Positions 7,721 through 16,223 of a DNA stretch of 64,000 nucleotides are shown here, piece after piece. The stretch's first letter is position 1. Each line of letters starts with the position of its first letter. Below the pieces are notes generated by a model. The model did not search any database, was not told the DNA's origin, and saw only the letters and a list, made by a program, of their open reading frames with translations. Source of the stretch: CAXBMB01 sp963976695 (lineage in GTDB: Bacteria; Pseudomonadota; Alphaproteobacteria; Kiloniellales; DSM-21159); assembly GCA_963976695.1 (NCBI GenBank), contig CAXBMB010000016.1, positions 1 to 64,000 of the forward strand, read 5' to 3'. A program made the position numbers and the translations under genes.

Positions 7721-8738
7721 CCCCGCCCTTTCCCTGATTGGCGTTGCGTGCCTGTGTGTCACTGTCACGCCGCGCGTCTTCGGCGTCCTTCCGGCTGTCA
7801 AACACCAGGCGCTCATAGCCGGACAGGGCCAGGAAGCGCCGCCCCTTGGCCCGGCCGATCAAAGTCAAGCCCGCCTGCCGGGCAAGATCAACCCCCCAGG
7901 CGGTGAAGCCGGAGCGCGAGACCAGAATCGGCACCTGCATCTGCACCGTCTTGATAACCATTTCTGAGGTCAAGCGACCGGTGGTGTAAAAGATTTTGTC
8001 CTGAGGCGAAATCCCTTCCAGGAACATGTAGCCGGCAATCTTGTCGACCGCATTGTGACGCCCGACATCCTCGACATAGATCAACGGTCTGTCCTGCAAG
8101 CACAGAGCACAGCCGTGAATCGCCCCCGCCGATAGATAGAGACTTGGTACGCCGTTGATCTTGCGGGTCAATTCATAAAGCCAGGAGGTGTGCAGCCGCG
8201 TATTCCGGTCCAGCTCGATCTCCGCGAACTTGTCCATCAGATCGCCAAAAACCGTCCCTTGGGCGCAGCCCGACGTGCGAACCTTCTTTTTCAGCTTTTC
8301 TTCATAGTTGGTTTCCCGCTCGGTGCGCACCACCACCACCTCCAGATCTTCCTCATAGTCGATGGCGGTGATCACATCGTCGGGGCGCAGCATGTTCTGG
8401 TTCAACAGGAAGCCGACCGCCAGATATTCGGGATGATCCCCGATGGTCATCATGGTGACGATTTCCTGGCGGTTGAGATAGAGGGTCAGCGGGCGCTCCA
8501 CCACCACCAGCGTTTCGGTCTCCTGGCCATCCTGGTCCAGCCCGCGCAGCCGTTCGGTCAGGTCGGGGCGCGCCGGATCGGGGCGCAGCAGAAATTCCGC
8601 CAGCACCTCGGGGTCGCTGATCTTGGCTTTACCTTTAGGGCTTGGCGGGCCGTCGCCCGCCGCTGCGGCCGGACCCTTCCGACGCGCCGTCTGCCCATCG
8701 TCCGGCCCCGCGCGTTGCTTGTCGCCTGCCTGTTCCAC
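7713..8738 (-). CDS. fdhD: Formate dehydrogenase accessory sulfurtransferase FdhD
   Basis: A 341-residue protein with family blocks VGRHNAVDKIAGYM (about 225-238) and TTGRLTSEMVIK (about 252-263). FdhD carries sulfur from the cysteine desulfurase to the Mo/W of FDH. In the canonical protein the sulfur-carrying CxxC follows a Thr-Thr-Gly-like turn; here the equivalent segment reads TSGCAQGT, keeping Cys158 but having Gly161 where the second Cys would be. A different CxxC is present at SAGAIHGCALC (Cys210 and Cys213), where many homologues have small residues. The first 75 residues are a poorly conserved polar extension. Coupled to mobA downstream. Confidence 0.92.
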   Translation of the reverse strand: MEQAGDKQRAGPDDGQTARRKGPAAAAGDGPPSPKGKAKISDPEVLAEFLLRPDPARPDLTERLRGLDQDGQETETLVVVERPLTLYLNRQEIVTMMTIGDHPEYLAVGFLLNQNMLRPDDVITAIDYEEDLEVVVVRTERETNYEEKLKKKVRTSGCAQGTVFGDLMDKFAEIELDRNTRLHTSWLYELTRKINGVPSLYLSAGAIHGCALCLQDRPLIYVEDVGRHNAVDKIAGYMFLEGISPQDKIFYTTGRLTSEMVIKTVQMQVPILVSRSGFTAWGVDLARQAGLTLIGRAKGRRFLALSGYERLVFDSRKDAEDARRDSDTQARNANQGKGGDE

Positions 8739-8963
8739 CTTTTTGCGTCACCTTTCCGATCAAAGTCTGTCCGATCCCGAACCTGGCGCGATGCAAGCCG
8801 CGCGGCGCGCCAGCGCGCCCACATCAATCTGGACCCAACAATCTGGACCCGCTCTGGAAAGAGTACAAGCGGCCTTGTTTTCCCGGCGATCATTTTACCT
8901 TCTCACAAATCGGGTAGTTACACCTGCAAGAATTCGGTTCTGATTCTTGATTGGGAAAATTAC

Positions 8964-8975
8964 GCATGATAATGC
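8964..8975. promoter_or_regulatory. Candidate operator before tupBCA
   Basis: GCAT-GATA-ATGC is a short perfect inverted repeat within TACGCATGATAATGCATATA, about 30 bases before the tupB start and overlapping an AT-rich -10-like TATAAA. The region is the only AT-rich part of the fdhD-tupB divergent spacer. The HTH/sensor gene at 12029-13003 is the obvious candidate binder, but this is inference. Confidence 0.4.
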
Positions 8976-9004
8976 ATATAAACGCAGAATGAATTGGATA
9001 ACCA

Positions 9005-9739
9005 ATGTTTGGCGAGTCTCTCCGTTCCGCCGCGGCGCTGCTGTGGTCTTTTGATCCCCGCCTGTGGGAGATTGTCGGCCTCTCGCTGCAAGTCAGCATC
9101 AGCGCCGTGGTTTTGGCCTCGTTGATCGCCCTGCCGCTCGGCGCGGCGACGGCGTTGCTGCGATTCCCGGGACGGCGTCTGCTGTCGGTGTGCCTCACCG
9201 CCTTCATGGGATTGCCGCCGGTGGTCGTCGGACTGGTGGTCTATCTGCTGCTGTCGCGAAGCGGGCCGCTTGGCACCCTGGGACTTCTGTTCACCCCGAC
9301 GGCGATGATCCTTGCCCAAACCCTGTTGATCATCCCCATCGTCGCGGCCTTGACCCGGCAGGTGATCGCCGATCTTTGGAGCGAATATTCCGAGCAGTTG
9401 CTTTCCTTGGGGTCGTCGCGGATGCGGGCCATACCGACCCTGCTTTGGGATGGACGCTTTTCGCTGCTGACCGCCATCCTGGCCGGGTTTGGCCGGGCCA
9501 GCGCTGAGGTAGGCGCCGTGATGATCGTCGGCGGAAACATTGACCACCTGACCCGGGTGATGACCACCGCCATCGCCCTGGAAACTAGCAAGGGCGACCT
9601 GCCCCTGGCCTTGGGGCTGGGGCTGCTACTGATTATCCTGTCGCTGACCGTCAACGCCGGCGCCCACCTGCTGGGAGAATGGGCAAAGCAGCACAGCGAA
9701 GCGCCGCCGCTGCGCGCCGGTTTGCGCGACGAGCCATGA
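9005..9739 (+). CDS. tupB: Tungstate ABC transporter permease TupB
   Basis: A 244-residue inner-membrane permease with about five to six membrane segments (SLQVSISAVVLASLIALPLG, FMGLPPVVVGLVVYLLL, MILAQTLLIIPIVAALT, LALGLGLLLIILSLTV). The cytoplasmic coupling region LLSLGSSRMRAIPTLLW and the segment GFGRASAEVGAVMIVGGN are typical of the TupB/WtpB group. It is the first gene of tupB-tupC-tupA, with 13 bp to tupC. Tungstate rather than molybdate is suggested by the TupA sequence and by permease type. Within an FDH cluster this points to a tungsten-containing or W/Mo-flexible formate dehydrogenase. Confidence 0.9.
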   Translation: MFGESLRSAAALLWSFDPRLWEIVGLSLQVSISAVVLASLIALPLGAATALLRFPGRRLLSVCLTAFMGLPPVVVGLVVYLLLSRSGPLGTLGLLFTPTAMILAQTLLIIPIVAALTRQVIADLWSEYSEQLLSLGSSRMRAIPTLLWDGRFSLLTAILAGFGRASAEVGAVMIVGGNIDHLTRVMTTAIALETSKGDLPLALGLGLLLIILSLTVNAGAHLLGEWAKQHSEAPPLRAGLRDEP

Positions 9740-9752
9740 AGAACCACAAGCC

Positions 9753-10535
9753 ATGAACGACGAAAGTCCGCCAAACGACAAGCGCCCACCGGCGCCGGAC
9801 GGCAGGCCACAGAACCGGCGCGCGCTGCTGCCGGGCCGGCTGATCGACCTTGGCTACCAGGTCGGGGGGCGACAGTTGCTTGACCGCGTCAACCTGACCT
9901 TCACGCCAAACAGCCGCAGCATCATTCTGGGGCCCAACGGGGCCGGAAAATCCCTGCTGTTGCGGTTGTCCCACGGGTTGCTTTCACCCAGCAGCGGACG
10001 GATTGACTGGCAGGTTCCAACTGACGCGGCAACCGCCCAGCAGGCCCTGGTGTTCCAGAAACCGGTGCTGCTGCGCCGCTCGGTGGCCGCCAATCTCGAC
10101 CATGCGCTGGCGTTGAAGGGAATCGGGGGCGAAGAACGGCGGCGGCGGCGCGATGCGGCCCTGGCCCATTGCGGGCTGGCGCGACAAGCCGGACAGCCCG
10201 CCCGCCTGCTGTCGGGTGGTGAGCAGCAACGCCTGGCGCTGGCGCGGGTCTGGGCGCTGCAGCCGCAGGTGCTGTTTCTCGATGAACCCACCGCCAGCCT
10301 TGACCCGAGCGCCACCCGCGCGGTGGAAGAGCTGATCCAGGATCTTCATCACCAGGGCTGCAAGATCATCATGACCACCCACGACCTGGGCCAAGCCCAC
10401 CGGCTGGCCGACGAGATCATCTTTCTCCACCAGGGTCGGGTGCGCGAATGCAGCGCGGCCAAAGACTTCTTCTCCCAACCCAGCAGCCCGGAAGGCCGCG
10501 CCTTTTTGGCCGGAGAGCTGCTTTGGTCGACTTAA
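9753..10535 (+). CDS. tupC: Tungstate ABC transporter ATPase TupC
   Basis: A 260-residue ABC ATPase. Walker A GPNGAGKS is at residues 60-67, the Q-loop glutamine sits in FQKPVLL near 101-107, the signature LSGGEQQR is at 153-160, Walker B VLFLDEP is at 173-179, and the switch His is in TTHDLGQAHR. The length is that of a minimal importer ATPase without a C-terminal regulatory domain, unlike ModC. The N-terminal 25 residues are Pro/Arg-rich and not conserved in the family. It is sandwiched between the permease and the binding protein and would energise tungstate uptake on the cytoplasmic face. Confidence 0.92.
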   Translation: MNDESPPNDKRPPAPDGRPQNRRALLPGRLIDLGYQVGGRQLLDRVNLTFTPNSRSIILGPNGAGKSLLLRLSHGLLSPSSGRIDWQVPTDAATAQQALVFQKPVLLRRSVAANLDHALALKGIGGEERRRRRDAALAHCGLARQAGQPARLLSGGEQQRLALARVWALQPQVLFLDEPTASLDPSATRAVEELIQDLHHQGCKIIMTTHDLGQAHRLADEIIFLHQGRVRECSAAKDFFSQPSSPEGRAFLAGELLWST

Positions 10536-10555
10536 TTTCAACAGGCAGATCCGAC

Positions 10556-11407
10556 ATGAACAAACAGAACCGAGCCTTCAACCACTTCGGCCGCAGCGCG
10601 CTGCTGCTTGCACTTGTGCTGGCCGGGTCGCAGGGCCTGAGCGCCGCCGGTCGGGCGCAGACGCCTCACATCGTCGTGGCTTCCACCACCTCAACCCAGA
10701 ATTCCGGGCTGTTCGATCAGTTGCTGCCGAAATTTACCGAAAAAAGCGGCATCGCGGTGCGGGTGGTGGCTGTCGGCACGGGCCAGGCCCTGCGTCTGGC
10801 CGGCAACTGTGACGCCGATGTCCTGCTGGTGCATCACCGCCCCTCGGAAGAGGCTTTTGTCGCCGCCGGCAAGGGCGTCAAACGCTACAGCTTGATGTAC
10901 AACGATTTCGTGCTGGTCGGTCCGACAGAAGACCCGGCAGGTGTGGCCGGCGACAAGGACGTTACCGACGCGCTGCGCAAGCTGGCCCGGACGGCCGCCC
11001 CCTTTGCCTCACGCGGCGACGACAGCGGCACCAACAAGAAAGAGCGGGGACTTTGGGCGGCCGCCGCGATCGATCCGCAAGCCGCCAGCGGCCAGTGGTA
11101 CCGGGAAACCGGCTCGGGCATGGGCGCGACCCTCAACACCGCCGCCGCCATGGGCGCCTACACCCTGAGCGACCGGGCCACCTGGCTGGCCTTTCGCAAC
11201 AAGGCGGGTTTGAAAATCGTCAGTGAGGGCGACGCCCGGCTGTTTAATCCCTACGGTGTGATCCTGGTGAACCCCCAGGCCTGCCCGCAAACCAAGGTCA
11301 AGGAAGGCCAGGCCTTTATCAATTGGCTGGTGTCGAACGACGGACAGCAAGCCATTGCCGCCTATAAGCGCAATGGGGCCCAGCTCTTCTTTCCCAGCGC
11401 CAACTAA
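10556..11407 (+). CDS. tupA: Tungstate-binding periplasmic protein TupA
   Basis: A 283-residue protein with a signal peptide (ALLLALVLAGSQGLSA, cleavage near residues 31-35) and the TupA oxyanion-binding start VVASTTSTQNSGLFDQLLP (residues 40-58). Further family blocks are GTGQALRLAGNCDADVLLVH, FASRGDDSGTNKKE and NTAAAMGAYTLSDRATWL. The STTST segment is the feature separating TupA from ModA. The ATG at 10556 lies 20 bp after tupC, with AGGCAGA upstream. It would deliver tungstate to TupB/TupC. It is the last gene of the operon; a GC-rich repeated spacer follows. Confidence 0.92.
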   Translation: MNKQNRAFNHFGRSALLLALVLAGSQGLSAAGRAQTPHIVVASTTSTQNSGLFDQLLPKFTEKSGIAVRVVAVGTGQALRLAGNCDADVLLVHHRPSEEAFVAAGKGVKRYSLMYNDFVLVGPTEDPAGVAGDKDVTDALRKLARTAAPFASRGDDSGTNKKERGLWAAAAIDPQAASGQWYRETGSGMGATLNTAAAMGAYTLSDRATWLAFRNKAGLKIVSEGDARLFNPYGVILVNPQACPQTKVKEGQAFINWLVSNDGQQAIAAYKRNGAQLFFPSAN

Positions 11408-11718
11408 CCGGCCGACAAACCGGGCCGGCCCGCCCGCCGCAGCCCCGGTTCCGGTTCCGGTCCCGGTCCCGGCCCGGCGACTGAGATTAAGGCGACTGAA
11501 ATTAAAAGGTGCTGTGCGTTTCGGGCAGGAAATTTTCTATTGATAAGTCAGTAATGCTGACCTATATTTGTTGCAACGCAGCAAAGACTGCGGCCGGCAC
11601 TTTTCAAAATTATTGGCGGGCGAGTCACGACAGAACCGAAGCGCCAAGCGCTTCTTCCGCTATCGGGCGCGCTCCAGGGATCGAAACGCCTTCCATCTTT
11701 TTTTCTGGAGGTTTCCCC
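11408..11718. other. Spacer of 311 bp with GC hexamer repeat and a dispersed element copy
   Basis: After tupA there is a run of CCGGTT/CCGGTC hexamers at about 11446-11477. AT-rich sequence at 11520-11560 may carry the promoter of the small gene at 11719. The palindromic element at 11625-11658 is listed separately. No coding sequence is convincing. Confidence 0.5.
11625..11658 (+). repeat. Dispersed intergenic palindromic element, copy A
   Basis: Sequence pattern TCACGACAGA-N3-GAAGCGC-CAA-GCGCTTCTTCC. The palindrome AAGCGC-CAA-GCGCTT is its core. The same 34-bp frame recurs at 21135-21168 with 28 of 34 identical bases, and in diverged form at other intergenic sites in this window. Confidence 0.7.
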
Positions 11719-12006
11719 ATGGCATCTCACACCACCCCGTCTGACCAACCCGAATCTGCCAAGCCCGCGTCTGCCAAGCAGCGTGCGGCCTCGCCACAGC
11801 ACGCCGCTTCGGTCGATTTCATGGCACCTTTTGAGCGCTATGAAGCCATCTCCCATCAGAAATTGATGCGCTACATCGCCGAAGGGCGTCTTCAGCAATC
11901 CAAGGCGCTGCACAGGTACGGGCGGGCATTCTTCCAATTCCTGGGGCGCGTCTTGCGGAAAAAGAAGCGGCCAACCTCGGCCCCGCTTACCCGGCGGGCC
12001 GCCTGA
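11719..12006 (+). CDS. Small hypothetical protein
   Basis: A 95-residue protein. The ATG at 11719 is preceded by GGAGG with a spacing of about 7, a strong site in this genome. The N-terminal half is Ser/Ala/Pro/Gln-rich and likely disordered; the C-terminal half is a basic, amphipathic region containing ISHQKLMRYIAEGRLQQ and FFQFLGRVLRKKKR. This layout resembles small alphaproteobacterial proteins with a conserved basic C-terminal helix and no known function. A copy of the dispersed palindromic element lies in its leader. It is convergent with the HTH/sensor regulator. Confidence 0.6.
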   Translation: MASHTTPSDQPESAKPASAKQRAASPQHAASVDFMAPFERYEAISHQKLMRYIAEGRLQQSKALHRYGRAFFQFLGRVLRKKKRPTSAPLTRRAA

Positions 12007-12028
12007 CAACGGGGGTCTGGCCTATCGG

Positions 12029-13003
12029 TCAGGGCCCGTTGAACTGCACCCGACCCATGGCTGAAATATCATAGCCCCCCATGCTGGCGGCGCGGTCGCG
12101 AAAGGCCGCGCTGCCCGTAAAAGTCATGAGCTGCTGAAAAGGCGCCTCGAAATAGTCCCGCCGCCGGATCAGCAGGTCATAGCGTTCTTCAAACAGCGGG
12201 ACAAAGCCCAGCTTGAGCGCGCGGGCCACCGCCTCGATGGCCAGCCCGGCGTCAGCCCGGCCTTCCAACACCGCCAGTCCCAGATCTATTTCACTGCGCG
12301 CCGGTGTCGCCAGGGTTGCCAGATCGCCGATCTCCAGTGACGCCTGTCCCAGCAGATGAGCCAGCAGCAGTTGGCTGCCTGCGGTGCGCTGCCGCTGGAT
12401 CAAGCGAACCCCGTCACCGGCCAGGTCGGCGATGCCCTGCAGCTTCAACGGGTTGTCCTTGGCGACCACCAGGCCCTGGCGACGTTTGGCCCATTCCAAC
12501 AGCACCAACGGCTGGCCCGCGAAGGTAACCGCCACGGTGGCCTTGTTGAAGGTGTTGGCGCCGGCCGGATCGGTTGATTTGCCCTCCGAATCGTCGCCGG
12601 GCTCATAAAGATGCAGGCCAGCCACCAGCGCCTGGCCCGCCGAAAAATGCTGCAGCCCCTCCAGGGAACCGCCGGGAAGCAGCGCCAAACCGCAGCCGCT
12701 TTCGCGCACCGCCCAGTCCAGCAAGGGATCCTGGCTGCCCGCGATCACCGGCGGCGGCGGCGGCGCTTCTGGGCCCTGTCCCGCCAGATTGCGGGTCAAC
12801 CAAAGGTCGATCAGCGCGCGCGGAAACAGCCACTTGCCGGTAACCCGGCTGGCCGGAATCTCCTTTTGCCGCAGCAACTCGTACACACGGCGCTCCTTGA
12901 TCCGCAGATAGACCGCCACTTCCTTGGTGGTCATCAGATCAGCGGCGGGGAGTAAATCGCGCGCCGCGCCAGGGGTCAGCGGCCACTCTTCCCGTTCATT
13001 CAT
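12029..13003 (-). CDS. HTH regulator with periplasmic-binding-protein-like oxyanion sensor domain
   Basis: A 324-residue protein. Residues about 23-69 are an excisionase/MerR-like winged HTH (MTTKEVAVYLRIKERRVYEL, then KWLFPRALIDLWL). The rest is a PBP-like domain of the ModA/TupA type (SGCGLALLPGGSLEGLQHF, FAGQPLVLLEWAKRRQGLVV, RTAGSQLLLAHLL, GRADAGLAIEAVARAL). Proteins of this design act as cytoplasmic molybdate or tungstate sensors. Position next to tupBCA strongly suggests it controls that operon and perhaps the FDH genes. It differs from ModE, which uses MOP-type domains. Ligand and operator are not determined from sequence. Confidence 0.85.
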   Translation of the reverse strand: MNEREEWPLTPGAARDLLPAADLMTTKEVAVYLRIKERRVYELLRQKEIPASRVTGKWLFPRALIDLWLTRNLAGQGPEAPPPPPVIAGSQDPLLDWAVRESGCGLALLPGGSLEGLQHFSAGQALVAGLHLYEPGDDSEGKSTDPAGANTFNKATVAVTFAGQPLVLLEWAKRRQGLVVAKDNPLKLQGIADLAGDGVRLIQRQRTAGSQLLLAHLLGQASLEIGDLATLATPARSEIDLGLAVLEGRADAGLAIEAVARALKLGFVPLFEERYDLLIRRRDYFEAPFQQLMTFTGSAAFRDRAASMGGYDISAMGRVQFNGP

Positions 13004-13497
13004 TCACCGATCCCCCTTGGCGCGGCCCCCAGGCCGGACGCGCCGCGCTGCTGTCGTCCAATTTTGGGACAATGGTATAGTTTCACCGGTTCATCAAGAC
13101 TGCTCGCCCCGGTCGGGGAGGCCCGGTCGGGAAGGCCAGGTCCGGCAGGCTCGGTCCGGGAGGCTCAGTCCTGGGTGGCGCCGCGGCCGCCGGGCTTTTG
13201 ACCTCGACCGCACGCTCCCGGCCACTTGTTCCACAGCAATCAAAGACTTTTCACATGCGTTCGGCGGCCGCTGCGCCTAGACTCGCCGGAATGGAAAAAG
13301 ATTCGCTTGGGAAAGAGGTAAAAAAAACCCGCCCCGGTCAAGAAGCCAATCCGGTCACCAGCGGCAAACCTTTGGCAAAGGCATCCCGCAGAAGCGGTAG
13401 GGCTCTATCGAATCGACAAAAAAACACACGCAGGCGATGGTCGCGCGGTTTTGCCCTGACCCCAGGTTCTGGCTGGCGCGGCTCGGGAGTGAACGGC
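13004..13497. other. Divergent spacer of 494 bp between regulator and ferredoxin gene
   Basis: A 14-bp tandem repeat (13110-13165) lies here. TTGGGACAATGGTATAGTTT near 13063-13082 is the most promoter-like sequence. An open frame continues upstream of the ferredoxin start at 13498, but it is Arg/Lys-rich and does not resemble the family, so it is treated as untranslated. Confidence 0.45.
13110..13165. repeat. 14-bp tandem repeat, four units
   Basis: Units are CGGTCGGGGAGGCC (13110-13123), CGGTCGGGAAGGCC (13124-13137), AGGTCCGGCAGGCT (13138-13151) and CGGTCCGGGAGGCT (13152-13165). The period equals that of the array at the left edge, but the sequence is different. It lies in the spacer between the sensor regulator and the ferredoxin gene. 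Confidence 0.8.
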
Positions 13498-15582
13498 ATG
13501 AAGTTAGGCGGAAAGCGGGTCCTGGCCTGCAACTGCGAGGGCACTATTGCGCTGGATGGCGACAAGCTGGCGCAGGCCTGTCACAAACTCGGCGGCGACG
13601 GCGACCTGGAGATCAACAGCCAGCTCTGCCGGGCGCAACTGGGGAATTTTCAAACCGCCTTGCGATCCGGCGATCCCCTGCTGGTGGCCTGCACCCAAGA
13701 GGCCCCGCTGTTTGCCGAAATCGCCGCGGAAGAAGCCCCGGATCACGCGCTGTCCTTTTTCAACTGGCGAGAAATGGCCGGCTGGTCGGCCCAGGGCGAG
13801 GACAGCCTGCCCAAGCTGGCGGCCCTGGCCGCCGCCGCCAGCGTCGAGCCGACCCCGACCCCCACCGTCGCCTTCGATTCCAAGGGAGTCTGCCTGGTCT
13901 ACGGGCGCGACGCGCAGGCTCTGGAGGTCGCCAAGCAACTCAGCGACCGGTTGGAAGTGACCGTCCTTCTCACCCAGGCGGCGGATATTCTCCCCCCCGA
14001 CGTGATCGAGGTGCCGCTGTTCCTCGGCCGGATTGTCCAGGCAAGCGGATATCTGGGTCAGTTCGGCGTTACGGTCAACGGCCACGCCGCGGCCCTGCCG
14101 TCATCGCGCCGGGCGCTCGCCTTTGGACCGGCGCAAGACGGCGCGGCCAGCCGGTGCGACCTGATTTTGGATCTGTCCGGCGACCCGCCGCTGTTTGTCG
14201 GCCACGAAAAGCGCGACGGCTATTTCCGGCCCGACCCGAAAAACCCCCTCGCCGTTCAAGCCGCGGTGCTGGAACTGCGCGATCTGGTGGGCGAATTTTC
14301 CAAGCCCCGCTACATCAACTTCAAGACCGAACTCTGCACCCACAGCCGGAACAAACAGACCGGCTGCACCCGCTGCCTTGATGTCTGCCCGGCCGGCGCC
14401 GTTCAGCCGAACGGCGATGTGGTGGCCATTGATCCACATCTTTGCGGCGGCTGCGGCCACTGCGCAGCGGTCTGCCCGACCGGCGCGGCCCACTACGACC
14501 TGCCGGGCGGCGTCTCACTGATCGAGCGCGGCAAGCTGCTGGTGACAGCTTATGGCAAGGCCGGGGGCCAGCGGCCGCGGCTGCTGCTGCATGATACCGA
14601 CCATGGCAACCAGATGATCTCCCTGATCGCCCGCCTGGGCCGGGGGCTGCCGGCCGCCGTCCTGCCGCTGGCGGTCAATCAAGTGACGCAAGTCGGGTTG
14701 GACTTCCTGCTGGCCATGCTGGGCTATGGCGCCGAGCAGATCCTGTTCCTGGCCAACCCGCGCCAGCCGGAAGACCTGGGGGCGTTGGCCAGCCAAATGG
14801 CGCTGAGCGAGGCGGTGCTGGAAGGCTTGGGCCACGGCGGCGGCCGCCTTCATCTGTTGGACCAACAGGACCCGGAAGCGGTGGAGGCCGCGCTCTACGA
14901 TCTGCCGGCGCAACCCGCCATCACGCCGGGGCAATTCCTGCCGTTGGGTGAAAAACGCGCCCGCACGCTGCTGGCTCTGCGCCACCTCCACGCCGTCGCG
15001 CCCCGGTCGATTGATCTTTTGCCCCTGCCCAAGGGCGCGCCCTTCGGCGCGGTCGAGGTCGCGACCAACGGCTGCACCCTCTGCCTGGCTTGTGTCGCCA
15101 CCTGCCCGACCGGGGCGCTGCAGGACAACCCCGACAAGCCCTGGCTGGGGTTCCAGGAAGAAGCCTGTGTTCAATGCGGCCTGTGCAAAAGCGCCTGCCC
15201 GGAAAAGGTAATCACCCTGATCCCCCGCTTCAATTTCACCAGTCAGGCGCGCAGCGCGGTGACGCTCAACGAGGCCGAGCCTTTTGAATGCATCACCTGC
15301 GGCACCCCCTTCGGGGTCAAGCAGTCAATCGACCGGATCGTCGAGAAACTGGGCGGCAAGCATTCGATGTTCATGGATCCCGAGCGGGTCAAGCGCATTC
15401 AGATGTGTGAAAACTGCCGCATAGAGGCCGAGTTCAATGATCCCAACAACCCCTTCGCCCTGGGCCAGCGGCCGCGAACCCGCACCACCGAGGATGACCT
15501 GCGGGAACGCGCCGAACAAAGCGCCGATGAGGAACTGCGGCTGGCGGCGCTGGCGGAAAAGGATCGCGACCCCCAAGGCTAG
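13498..15582 (+). CDS. Multi-cluster 4Fe-4S ferredoxin protein of formate dehydrogenase loci
   Basis: A 694-residue iron-sulfur protein. A Cys pair (LACNCEGTI) opens the protein. Four ferredoxin-type motifs follow: one near residue 280 ending GCTRCLDVCPAGAV, CGGCGHCAAVCPTGA near 317, CTLCLACVATCPTGALQDNP near 526 and CVQCGLCKSACP near 557. Two further CxxC pairs (CITCGTP near 598, CENC near 637) could bind zinc or another cluster. Such proteins are commonly encoded with periplasmic or membrane FDHs in alphaproteobacteria; a role in electron transfer or enzyme assembly is inferred. The ATG at 13498 has GGGAG upstream at a spacing of 9. Confidence 0.85.
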   Translation: MKLGGKRVLACNCEGTIALDGDKLAQACHKLGGDGDLEINSQLCRAQLGNFQTALRSGDPLLVACTQEAPLFAEIAAEEAPDHALSFFNWREMAGWSAQGEDSLPKLAALAAAASVEPTPTPTVAFDSKGVCLVYGRDAQALEVAKQLSDRLEVTVLLTQAADILPPDVIEVPLFLGRIVQASGYLGQFGVTVNGHAAALPSSRRALAFGPAQDGAASRCDLILDLSGDPPLFVGHEKRDGYFRPDPKNPLAVQAAVLELRDLVGEFSKPRYINFKTELCTHSRNKQTGCTRCLDVCPAGAVQPNGDVVAIDPHLCGGCGHCAAVCPTGAAHYDLPGGVSLIERGKLLVTAYGKAGGQRPRLLLHDTDHGNQMISLIARLGRGLPAAVLPLAVNQVTQVGLDFLLAMLGYGAEQILFLANPRQPEDLGALASQMALSEAVLEGLGHGGGRLHLLDQQDPEAVEAALYDLPAQPAITPGQFLPLGEKRARTLLALRHLHAVAPRSIDLLPLPKGAPFGAVEVATNGCTLCLACVATCPTGALQDNPDKPWLGFQEEACVQCGLCKSACPEKVITLIPRFNFTSQARSAVTLNEAEPFECITCGTPFGVKQSIDRIVEKLGGKHSMFMDPERVKRIQMCENCRIEAEFNDPNNPFALGQRPRTRTTEDDLRERAEQSADEELRLAALAEKDRDPQG

Positions 15583-15662
15583 CCCTGTGATCGGCGGATT
15601 AAGAGGCGAATCCAGGCCGATCAACGCGGATCAACTTGGGCAAACAACGTTGGGCGTTTCGA

Positions 15663-15701
15663 CGCTATAGCGCCCCCGCCTCAGCCGCCGGCGCTATAGC
15701 G
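15663..15701. terminator. Inverted repeat between convergent genes
   Basis: CGCTATAGCGCC (15663-15674) and GGCGCTATAGCG (15690-15701) are perfect 12-bp complements around a 15-base loop. The right arm overlaps the last codons of the leftward cytochrome gene. It sits between convergent genes and probably ends or stabilises one or both transcripts; there is no T-run. Each arm also contains the self-complementary CGCTATAGCG. Confidence 0.6.
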
Positions 15702-16223
15702 GCGGGACACGTCGTTTTGCCGCTGTTGCACCTCTTCCGGCCACCGCGACTTGATGTAGGCCAGCACCGCCTCGATCTCCGCATCGTTCAAGATGCCGCC
15801 AAAACCGGGCATGGAACTTTTGTAGTCGCCGCCAGCCTGCGCCGCCGGACCGTCCTTGGTCAGCGCGAACAACAGCGCGTCGGCGTGATGCCAGCTATGC
15901 CCGTTCTCGTCGTGCGGCGGCGCCGGAAGCAGCCCGTCCGCGCCCCGCTTACGCCAGTCCGGTTGTCCCTCCAGATTGGCGCCGTGGCAGGACGAACAGT
16001 TGTTGGCGTAGATCTGCGCGCCCATCGACACCAGCAGCGGGTCCTTGGCGTCGATCAGCAGGGGGCCGGATTTTTCAGCCGACGTCACCGTCGACGTCGC
16101 AGCCGATGACGCGGCGGAGCTTTGTGGCGCCTCCGACACTTTCTGCAGCAAATTGAGCCCCACGGCCACCAGGCCCACCACGGCAACCGCACCGCCGTAT
16201 AGCGCAATTTTAGAAAGATTCAT
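15681..16223 (-). CDS. Membrane-anchored c-type cytochrome
   Basis: A 180-residue protein. Residues about 6-26 form an N-terminal membrane anchor (IALYGGAVAVVGLVAVGL). A Ser/Ala/Thr-rich linker follows, then a single class-I cytochrome c domain with CSSCH (Cys76-His80) for covalent heme and a probable axial Met138 in SSMPGFGG. The C-terminal helix EIEAVLAYIKSRWP is typical. The protein would face the periplasm and carry electrons from a dehydrogenase to the respiratory chain. Position beside FDH maturation genes suggests service to FDH, but this is inference. It is divergent from the NlpC/P60 gene across an AT-rich promoter region. Confidence 0.85.
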   Translation of the reverse strand: MNLSKIALYGGAVAVVGLVAVGLNLLQKVSEAPQSSAASSAATSTVTSAEKSGPLLIDAKDPLLVSMGAQIYANNCSSCHGANLEGQPDWRKRGADGLLPAPPHDENGHSWHHADALLFALTKDGPAAQAGGDYKSSMPGFGGILNDAEIEAVLAYIKSRWPEEVQQRQNDVSRRYSAGG

